In this document: positions 4,974 through 12,023 of the stretch, in pieces
Position numbering within the stretch: the stretch's first letter is position 1
Layout of the letters: the number at the start of each line of letters is the position of its first letter
From: UBA4717 sp045580165
GTDB taxonomy: Bacteria > Bacillota > Clostridia > Oscillospirales > CAG-272
Direction: 5' to 3'
Length of the DNA stretch: 13,333 nt
Assembly (NCBI GenBank): GCA_045580165.1
Contig: JAZNNG010000073.1
Span: 1-13,333 of the forward strand
Translations under genes and position numbers: made by a program
The notes under the pieces: model-generated
Told to the model about the DNA's origin: nothing
Database searches by the model: none
The model's input: only the letters and a program-made list of their open reading frames with translations

Positions 4974-7226
4974 ATGAAAAAAATAACGTGTGCGGTTTTG
5001 ATAATGTCCGTGCTCGCGTCACTTTCCGCGTGCTCTCTTTTTTCTCCTGCACAAACAGAAGAAGCTACAACGTTTGACGCGTCCGAGCTTACCGAGATTG
5101 AAAGCGAGGTCGACACGACCACAGATACCACCGAGGAAGAATTTGAACACACGTCCTCTTCCGCAGATTACGAGTATGACGAAGTTGACGTGCCGGCACC
5201 TATAAGCGCCGTTTGGGGCAACAAAAAAGTCACACTTGAATGTGACATCGTAACAGATATACGTTGGCCGTCCGATATGGGAGTAATTTATTATAAAAAC
5301 GATTATGCTGTTTTTTGTAATTACGGAAAGTATAGTGAGCCAATTGATTATGAAACGTTGGGGTTCAATGTTCTTGATAAGAACGGAAACATAGTTCTTG
5401 CCGAAAATTTGCAAAATTTAAGTGATTTTGATTCAAACGGCATTGCAAAGGTTCACTATGAAAACAAATTGGATAAATTTTACTACATCAATTTAAAAGG
5501 CGAGAGAATTGATAAAGAGGCTTATGATGGATACAATGTAACCGGACCCGAGCAGGCGGACTGCGAAGCGCTTGGAATCAGGCACGAAGGAGTAGGGCGT
5601 TATTATATTGGAGAAACGGAAGTAAATCATATCGGCAATAATTATAACGGACTTATTCCTTTTTTGGTGGGATTGCCCGATTCATCTAATTCTCTGTTAG
5701 GTTTAATGGACACGGATCTTAATATAGTTATCCCGGCTACTATGGAAGTATACCTTCCGTATCATTTGGGTTTCTATATTAGCGAAGACAGACTTGTTGT
5801 TAATCTTGATGGTCGTATTGCCATTTTAAAATTGACGGTTGAAGAAACGCTGGAGACAGAGGAGGGAACTCTTGAGGATCAAGCGTTATCTCTTACCACG
5901 CACATTGTGCGCTATGCGATGACATCTGATTGGCTTGAGGGTAAGCTTGAATTTACAGATGAAAGAATGACACAGTTTGTTTATGCGTTAGCAACGCTTG
6001 ACGAAGATGACGCGGATCATCCGTACTCAGATCTCTCGGCGACCTTGGTTGAAAACGGTCATAGCTATGGTCTGCTTGAGAAAGAAAAGGCAGAAAGAGC
6101 ATTGCTTGAAGTGTTTGGAGAGGATGTTACGTTCCCGTTAGACAAGGATAATTCTATGATTGTTGACGGATATATACGTGTACCTCACGAGGTAGGATTT
6201 TCAACTACTATGTATCATCCTAAGGATATGACGGCGCGTGTTGACGGCGATCTGGTACGTGTAACCTGCTCTCTTGAATATGAAGACAGAGCTGATTTTG
6301 AAGTAGATGATATCGGTGACTACGAATTAGTATATAAACTCATTCGTGACGGAGAGCGTGAATATTTAAGACTTGACAGCATAAACAGGATAAATAACCC
6401 TGAAAAGCTTGAGTTCGGCGGTATTTATAACGGTTCTGAAATCACAATGACACTAACGTTAACCGAGTACAATTTTCCATCCTGTATGTACCGTCCTGTG
6501 GGCTTTGAGAATGGTTATACTACTCTCTGCTATCACGGGAAAAGAGGAGAAGAAAACGTATGTCAGGCGCGTGCTTTATTTGACAAAAACGGAAAAATGG
6601 TTGTTGAGCCTATATACGACACCATAAGCACTGTTTCACCTGATGGAAAAGTCGTAGCTTATTTGGCGAATAATGAAGAGGACCGAGGCAAGCTTACCGG
6701 TAATGCAAAGCCATATCTAATTGACCTTAAGAACAATACGATGACTCTTATAACCGAGGAAGAATTAACGGCACACCGACTTGCGCTTGAAAATAATACA
6801 TCGGAAACTATTAACCCGGAGTATTCAATAACCGGTGATTTTAGTAAAGCATACGATGATTACACTGTTTTGGACGAGGAAGGCAACGAATGCTACACGT
6901 TTAAAGATGCTTATAATGCTTATTTTGTTTCCGACGAAACAATCTGGTGTTTACAGGACGGGATATGTGCATTGTATGATGCATATGGAAAACGTTTGAG
7001 CCCCGAGTGCCAGCATATAGGAATATTCGAGAACGGACTTGCAGCCTTTGTTGCCGATGGGAAATTAGGCATTATTTCCGACAAGGGTGAAGTGATTATA
7101 CCTGCACAAATAGAGGTACAAGATCGTTTTGTTGCCGCGTATCCGCCGTCCCTTTGGCTAAATGAAGGACTTATTCTTGTCAATGTTGATGGAATACTCG
7201 GAATTATTGAGATTGTCAGAAAATGA
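4974..7226 (+). CDS. WG-repeat lipoprotein 2 (two WG modules around a central domain)
   Basis: Predicted 750-residue lipoprotein. ATG 4974 is chosen because GGAGG (4961-4965) lies 8 bases upstream and the signal peptide MKKITCAVLIMSVLASLSAC follows, with the lipidated Cys at residue 20. The open frame upstream to 4896 lies in the leader. An acidic Thr/Glu linker runs to about residue 70. Residues about 75-287 look like a divergent WG-type beta module (DKNGNIVLAENL, MDTDLNIVIPATMEV, LDGRIAILKL). Residues about 288-475 form a separate alpha/beta domain I do not recognise (LVENGHSYGLLEKEKAERAL, LEVFGEDVTFPLDKDNS). Residues about 477-750 are paralogous to the WG module of lipoprotein 1, ending in the same IIEIVRK. 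It is the first gene of a three-gene lipoprotein operon; lipoprotein 3 follows after 31 bases. It is probably exposed on the outer face of the membrane. The ligand is unknown. Confidence 0.85.
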   Translation: MKKITCAVLIMSVLASLSACSLFSPAQTEEATTFDASELTEIESEVDTTTDTTEEEFEHTSSSADYEYDEVDVPAPISAVWGNKKVTLECDIVTDIRWPSDMGVIYYKNDYAVFCNYGKYSEPIDYETLGFNVLDKNGNIVLAENLQNLSDFDSNGIAKVHYENKLDKFYYINLKGERIDKEAYDGYNVTGPEQADCEALGIRHEGVGRYYIGETEVNHIGNNYNGLIPFLVGLPDSSNSLLGLMDTDLNIVIPATMEVYLPYHLGFYISEDRLVVNLDGRIAILKLTVEETLETEEGTLEDQALSLTTHIVRYAMTSDWLEGKLEFTDERMTQFVYALATLDEDDADHPYSDLSATLVENGHSYGLLEKEKAERALLEVFGEDVTFPLDKDNSMIVDGYIRVPHEVGFSTTMYHPKDMTARVDGDLVRVTCSLEYEDRADFEVDDIGDYELVYKLIRDGEREYLRLDSINRINNPEKLEFGGIYNGSEITMTLTLTEYNFPSCMYRPVGFENGYTTLCYHGKRGEENVCQARALFDKNGKMVVEPIYDTISTVSPDGKVVAYLANNEEDRGKLTGNAKPYLIDLKNNTMTLITEEELTAHRLALENNTSETINPEYSITGDFSKAYDDYTVLDEEGNECYTFKDAYNAYFVSDETIWCLQDGICALYDAYGKRLSPECQHIGIFENGLAAFVADGKLGIISDKGEVIIPAQIEVQDRFVAAYPPSLWLNEGLILVNVDGILGIIEIVRK
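6834..7213 (+). repeat. 380-bp block nearly identical to 7966-8345
   Basis: The second half of the WG module of lipoprotein 2 aligns without gaps to lipoprotein 3, offset 1132. By eye there are 14 differences (about 96% identity). Just upstream, lipoprotein 2 instead matches lipoprotein 1 (6636-6785), so this gene is a patchwork of two relatives. Confidence 0.85.
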
Positions 7227-7257
7227 TACAATAATGTGAAGTTTTGGAGTGAAAACT

Positions 7258-8988
7258 ATGCTCAAAAAAACACTTGCAATAATACTTACAATAACTGCAC
7301 TTCTTTCGCTTTCGGCGTGCGGACTTTTTCCGCCTGTGGAAACAGAAGAAGTTGTGACGTTTGACGTTTCTGACTTTACCAAAGTCGAAAGTGAAGTGGA
7401 CACAACTGTTGACACCACCGAGGTGGAGTCATCAGAGGAAGACGCTACTACCGAAAGCGAAGTTGTTACCACCGTTGATACAACGGAAGTTACCACCGAA
7501 GTTGAACCTTCGAGTGAATCTCAAGAACTTTTTACCCCTACACAATATAGTGGTGTATATAACGGCTCCACCATCACAATGACGCTTAGGTTAACGGAGT
7601 ACAATATTGACACTTGTCAGTTCCGTCATTCGTGCTTTGTGAACGGATATGCCACTATCTGCTATCACGGAAAAAGTGGAGAAGAAAATGTATGTCAGGC
7701 GCGTGGCTTAATTGACAAAACAGGTAAAATGGTGCTTGAGCCCATATACGATTCTGTAGGCGCTGTTTCGCCTGAGGGAAAAACCGTAGTTTATTTGGCA
7801 GATAATGAAGAGGATCGGGGCAAGCTTACCGGTAATGCAAAGCCTTACGTTATTGACCTTAAGAATAATACGAAAAGTGATAAAACTGAGTCGACATCAG
7901 AGGAATACAGGCTTGCGGAAGAGTATATTAATAAACCAAAAATTGATCCGGAGTATTCAATAATCGGTGATTTTAGTAAAGCATACGATGATTACACTGT
8001 TTTGGACGATGAAGGCAACGAATGCTACACGTTTAAAGATGCTTATAGTGCTTATTTTGTTTCCGATGAAACTATCTGGTGTTTACAGGACGGGATATGT
8101 GCATTGTATGATGCATATGGAAAACGTTTGAGCCCCGAGTGCCAGCATATAGGAATATTCGAGAACGGACTTGCAGCCTTTGTTTCCGATGGGAAACTTG
8201 GTATTATTTCCGACAAGGGAGAAGTAATTATCCCTGCACAAATAGAGGTGCGAGATCGTTTTGTTGCCGCGTATCCGCCGTCCCTTTGGCTAAATGAAGG
8301 ACTTATTCTTGTCGATGTTGATGGAATACTCGGAATTATTGAGATCAGCCGTTCAAATGAGATCGACGTTGAAGGATTCTTTGAGCTTGATTGGAAGTCT
8401 GAAGAAAACGGCGCAAAGGTATACGTCACAAAAGACGAGATAATTGACTTTGACAAAAGCGCAACGTTTGTTGGCGGAAATCATTCGTTTGCCGTTACCG
8501 GTAACACTCAGGGAGGCTTTAATATAATAAGCGAAAACCGCAGTCTGTGGGGTCACGGGGGATGCCTTGTTAAATATTACGGTAGCTTGAAGGAAGACTC
8601 TGAAAATATAGTACCCGAGGACAATGCTATGTACGGTACCGTGTATGAATACACGGGTGACGGAAGCGACGTAATGTTTTCAAGGATGATTAACGTCTAT
8701 GTTCCGAACGTAACCTATAACGATTATGTTGATATTTGGCAAAAGGTACTTGAATATCAGTACGGTGATAAAGCCGCTGAGTATTCGCAGAGTTATCCGA
8801 TACCTTATGAAATTGTTGAAGCGAAAGACGCTTACGGCGAAGACACGGTACTTAAAGAAATTCAAAATCACGGTGATATAGGTCGGATATCCTTAACTCT
8901 GACAACAGGGGACGATATGCAGGACTCTGAATATATAGGTTGTTTGCCGCAGCCCCTTGAAAATAGACTGAAGATATGCTTCAAGTAG
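7258..8988 (+). CDS. Chimeric WG-repeat lipoprotein 3
   Basis: Predicted 576-residue lipoprotein. ATG 7258 follows GGAG (7246-7249) at 8 bases, the same arrangement as lipoprotein 1, and is preferred to the in-frame GTG 7249. The lipobox LSAC puts the Cys at residue 21. The linker (about residues 30-95) is almost identical to that of lipoprotein 1. Residues 97-362 are the WG module, with the unit DGKLGIISDKG near the end. Where lipoproteins 1 and 2 stop after IIEIVRK, this protein runs on (IIEISRSNEIDVEGFF) into a 210-residue domain homologous to lipoprotein 4. Shared motifs are VTKDEIIDFDKSA, YTGDGSD and VTYNDYVD. It is therefore a natural fusion of the two neighbouring lipoprotein types. 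A weak promoter-like pair (TTGAGA 7207-7212, AATAAT 7230-7235) precedes it, but read-through from lipoprotein 2 is more likely. Confidence 0.85.
   Translation: MLKKTLAIILTITALLSLSACGLFPPVETEEVVTFDVSDFTKVESEVDTTVDTTEVESSEEDATTESEVVTTVDTTEVTTEVEPSSESQELFTPTQYSGVYNGSTITMTLRLTEYNIDTCQFRHSCFVNGYATICYHGKSGEENVCQARGLIDKTGKMVLEPIYDSVGAVSPEGKTVVYLADNEEDRGKLTGNAKPYVIDLKNNTKSDKTESTSEEYRLAEEYINKPKIDPEYSIIGDFSKAYDDYTVLDDEGNECYTFKDAYSAYFVSDETIWCLQDGICALYDAYGKRLSPECQHIGIFENGLAAFVSDGKLGIISDKGEVIIPAQIEVRDRFVAAYPPSLWLNEGLILVDVDGILGIIEISRSNEIDVEGFFELDWKSEENGAKVYVTKDEIIDFDKSATFVGGNHSFAVTGNTQGGFNIISENRSLWGHGGCLVKYYGSLKEDSENIVPEDNAMYGTVYEYTGDGSDVMFSRMINVYVPNVTYNDYVDIWQKVLEYQYGDKAAEYSQSYPIPYEIVEAKDAYGEDTVLKEIQNHGDIGRISLTLTTGDDMQDSEYIGCLPQPLENRLKICFK
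7348..7493 (+). repeat. Linker DNA block shared with lipoprotein 1
   Basis: Partner of 941-1086: same length, no gaps, 5 differences by eye. The RBS segments also match (TTTTGGAGTGAAAACTATGCT here and TTTTGGAGTGATAACTATGCT at 832-852, differing at one base). So does ATAATGTGA at 7231-7239, a copy of 806-814 at the lipoprotein 1 promoter. Confidence 0.8.
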
Positions 8989-9001
8989 GAGAGAATACAC
9001 C

Positions 9002-10240
9002 ATGCTGAAAAAGGTAATCGCAGTATTATTTGTGGTGTTGGCACTTTTCGCGCTTTCCGCGTGCTCGCTTTTTAAGGATGACACTACCGAAAGCGAAGTT
9101 ATTACAACCACAGACATGGCCGAGAGAGAGTCGTCAGAGGACGGTACCGCGGTTGATATCACAGAAGTTGATATTAAAGGCTTTATAAATCTCGACAGAA
9201 GCTTGACGGACGACAACAAGCCTTACCTTACCAAGGACGAGCTTCTCGATTTTGATAAATCAGCGCGTTACGTTGGCACGGTTCCCGAGCATTCTTATAA
9301 TTATTCCGTATTCACTTTCTTTATAGAAAACCGTGATCAGTCAATGTTTGGTCATAACGGATTTTTATATTACCCCGTGGAAATTGACGCAAATGAGGTT
9401 ATCGAAAACACAGAGGACTATCCGCACGACTTCTACTCGCCTTGCTACAAATATATCGGCGATGGAAGCGACATTCCATTTGGCGACGATATGATGTTCA
9501 CTATTGTGAACGCAACGTATAACGATTACGTTGACGTGCTTGAAAAGGTTGCAGAGCTCACGGGTACAAACAAGAGCGATATAAAGATAATACACGATCC
9601 AACCTTCAAGAAGCTCGAATATTCTCATATTGATGATATTCCCGAGGTTTTGTCTGTTGAAGATTGCGGCGCAGTCGTTAATAACGAATATCTTAAATTG
9701 TGTTCTCAGGCGTTGTATATTCCCGACAGCACAGATCATCCCTTTTATATTAAGGTCGATTGGCTCAGCGAGAAAAAGTTTTTGTCTGCTCACAATATGT
9801 ATAAGGAAATTTTCCTCGGCGGTGACGAGGTTTCAAACCGCATAGTGATCCGCGTTTATCGCGGAAGCTCGAAGCTCGAGCCTACGGTAAAAGATACCGA
9901 TTATTATATCGACGGTACTTATACCTGCTCAAGTGAATATTTCAGTAATTTGTCCACGGCTTCGTCCATCTGCTTTAGCAAAGACGGTGACTGTGTTATC
10001 TCAGTAAACTATTCCGGCGGAATATGTAACGTGGAGGGGAAATATTATATCCTCGATAACAAAATATACGTTAAGTTAATTTTTGATAACACCATCTTCG
10101 AGGACACGGGTGACGAATATAAAGACGTAGATTATATGTCGGACGAATACGTATTCACCGTTGTGAATGATAATGAAATCAAAATTAACAGAGGATGTTA
10201 TGCGGTAAACGCAAACGACGTGTTTGTTCTCGCGGACTAA
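9002..10240 (+). CDS. Lipoprotein 4, without WG module
   Basis: Predicted 412-residue lipoprotein. ATG 9002 is preceded by AGGAG at 8987-8991, which overlaps the stop codon of lipoprotein 3, so the two are probably cotranslated. The signal peptide MLKKVIAVLF...FALSAC puts the lipid-bearing Cys at residue 21. A short acidic linker follows (TTESEVITTTD, EDGTAVDITEV). Residues about 58-190 match the C-terminal domain of lipoprotein 3 (LTKDELLDFDKSA, YIGDGSD, ATYNDYVD). The remaining about 220 residues are unique in the window. They end in a beta-rich part that looks like a lipocalin-type or META-like barrel (DTDYYIDGTYTCSSE, CFSKDGDCVIS, YYILDNKIYVKLI), but that likeness is only suggestive. I do not recognise a named family. 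It is the last gene of the lipoprotein operon. Confidence 0.85.
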   Translation: MLKKVIAVLFVVLALFALSACSLFKDDTTESEVITTTDMAERESSEDGTAVDITEVDIKGFINLDRSLTDDNKPYLTKDELLDFDKSARYVGTVPEHSYNYSVFTFFIENRDQSMFGHNGFLYYPVEIDANEVIENTEDYPHDFYSPCYKYIGDGSDIPFGDDMMFTIVNATYNDYVDVLEKVAELTGTNKSDIKIIHDPTFKKLEYSHIDDIPEVLSVEDCGAVVNNEYLKLCSQALYIPDSTDHPFYIKVDWLSEKKFLSAHNMYKEIFLGGDEVSNRIVIRVYRGSSKLEPTVKDTDYYIDGTYTCSSEYFSNLSTASSICFSKDGDCVISVNYSGGICNVEGKYYILDNKIYVKLIFDNTIFEDTGDEYKDVDYMSDEYVFTVVNDNEIKINRGCYAVNANDVFVLAD

Positions 10241-10256
10241 ACCTTTGGAAAACAAA

Positions 10257-10288
10257 AACCGCGGTCGGATTATCGACCGCGGTTTTTT
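10257..10288. terminator. Bidirectional rho-independent terminator
   Basis: AACCGCGGTCG (10257-10267) pairs exactly with CGACCGCGGTT (10274-10284) around GATTAT, with A-run 10254-10258 and T-run 10283-10288. It ends the lipoprotein operon and the convergent ABC transporter operon, whose stop codon is at 10290-10292. Confidence 0.93.
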
Positions 10289-10289
10289 G

Positions 10290-12023
10290 TTACCCTGCGA
10301 ATTGACTGTTGTAAAGCTCACAGTAGAAGCCGCCTTTTGCAAGTAGCTCCTCGTGATTTCCTTTTTCTATCACGTTTCCGTCTTTCATAACAAGTATAAC
10401 GTCTGCTTCCCTGATAGTCGAGAGACGGTGTGCGACGATAAAGCTTGTTCTGCCTTTCATCAGCACCTCAAACGCTTTTTGTATCTTCATTTCTGTGCGG
10501 GTGTCGATTGACGAGGTTGCTTCATCAAGTATTAACATCGGAGGCAGACAGAGCATTATTCTTGTGATACACAAGAGCTGCTTCTGTCCCTGCGAAAGAC
10601 TTCCGCCGTCCTCGCCGATTATCGTGTTGTAGCCGTTTGGCAGACGCTTTATAAAGCTGTGCGCGTGAGCCGCCTTTGCCGCGGCAATTATTTCTTCATC
10701 TGTTGCATCGGGCTTGCCGACCGTGATGTTGTCGCGGATGGTGCCGGATTTGAGCCAGGTGTCCTGAAGCACCATACCGTAATTCTGTCTGAGACTCTTT
10801 CGTGTTACGTTTCGCACGTCATTGCCGTCAACGGAAATTTCGCCCGAGTTGACATCGTAGAATCGCATAAGCAGATTGATGAGTGTGGTTTTTCCGCATC
10901 CCGTAGGTCCGACTATTGCGATACGCTGACCGCGTTTTACGTCAACACACAGGTCTTCTATCAGTTTTTTGTCCTTGACGTATGAGAATGACACGTTTGA
11001 GAGCTTTACGTCACCGTCTGCCGTGCCGAGTATAGCTGCCCCCGCATCCGACACCTGCGGCTTTTCTTCGATAAGCTCAAACAGACGTGCGGCACAGGCT
11101 ATCGAGTTCTGAAGCTCGGTGATAACCCCCGAAATTTCGTTAAACGGCTTGGTGTACTGGTTTGCGTAGCTCAAAAATGCCGAGAGATTACCGACTGTCA
11201 GTGTGCCGCCGCCGATTACGGTGAGCGCACCTGTCAGCGCGACACCTGCGTAAACCAGATTGTTTACGAATCGTGTTGACGGATTTGTTAGAGAAGAGAA
11301 GAACACCGCTCTGAGGGAGCATTTTTCAAGTCTGCCGTTTATCTCATTGAATTTATCAATACTTTCATCGGTACGGTTGTAAAGCGTAACAATTTTCTGA
11401 TGATTTATAACTTCGTCGATAAATGCGGTCTGCTCACCGCGTGTTTTAGACTGTTCGACAAACATTTTGTGTGTTCTTGATGCAATAAATCTTGCAACGA
11501 ACAGCGAAAGCGGAGTGATAAGAATTACCACAAGCGCAATTTTGAAGTCGAGCACTATCATAAATACTATCGTTCCGAGAATAGTCATTATTCCCGTAAA
11601 GAACTGTGAAAAGCCGAGAAGAAGTCCCTCTGCAAAAGTGTCGGCATCCGAAATGACACGGCTGACTATATCGCCTGTCGGGTGACGGTCAAGGTATGAG
11701 AGGGGGAGCGACTGAATGTGCTCAAAAGCCTCGCGTCTTATATCACGGATGACGTTAAAGGTTATTTTGTTGTTAAAATAGTTCATCAGCCACTGAGCGA
11801 GTGCGGTGAGCGCAATAACTATCGCGGCTTTTGAAAGTATGGGGATAATTCCGCCAAAATCAACGCCCGCATCGGTGATAAGGTCTATTGCGTCACCGAA
11901 CAGGATAGGCAGATACAGGGTGAGTACAACGCTTATAAACGCAAGTACAAGAGAGAGCGCAAGAATAAAAGAGTATTTTGATATGCGCTTTAATACCTTC
12001 GAAAGAGTAGAGGAGTTTTTCAT
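10290..12023 (-). CDS. ABC exporter half-transporter, canonical-ATPase subunit
   Basis: A full-length 577-residue half-transporter with an N-terminal six-helix exporter domain (about residues 17-310) and a C-terminal nucleotide-binding domain (about 335-577). Visible motifs are Walker A GPTGCGKTT (372-380), Q-loop Gln 420, signature LSQGQ (476-480), Walker B MLILDE with catalytic Glu 501, and switch His 532 in IVAHRLSTI. The signature deviates from LSGGQ, as in the consensus-site subunit of heterodimeric exporters of the TM287/288, BmrCD and LmrCD type. The start at 12023 overlaps the upstream gene's stop (ATGA) and has GGAGGTGA at 12037-12030, so the pair is translationally coupled. The likely role is export of drugs, lipids or peptides; substrate cannot be read from sequence. 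Confidence 0.93.
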   Translation of the reverse strand: MKNSSTLSKVLKRISKYSFILALSLVLAFISVVLTLYLPILFGDAIDLITDAGVDFGGIIPILSKAAIVIALTALAQWLMNYFNNKITFNVIRDIRREAFEHIQSLPLSYLDRHPTGDIVSRVISDADTFAEGLLLGFSQFFTGIMTILGTIVFMIVLDFKIALVVILITPLSLFVARFIASRTHKMFVEQSKTRGEQTAFIDEVINHQKIVTLYNRTDESIDKFNEINGRLEKCSLRAVFFSSLTNPSTRFVNNLVYAGVALTGALTVIGGGTLTVGNLSAFLSYANQYTKPFNEISGVITELQNSIACAARLFELIEEKPQVSDAGAAILGTADGDVKLSNVSFSYVKDKKLIEDLCVDVKRGQRIAIVGPTGCGKTTLINLLMRFYDVNSGEISVDGNDVRNVTRKSLRQNYGMVLQDTWLKSGTIRDNITVGKPDATDEEIIAAAKAAHAHSFIKRLPNGYNTIIGEDGGSLSQGQKQLLCITRIMLCLPPMLILDEATSSIDTRTEMKIQKAFEVLMKGRTSFIVAHRLSTIREADVILVMKDGNVIEKGNHEELLAKGGFYCELYNSQFAG

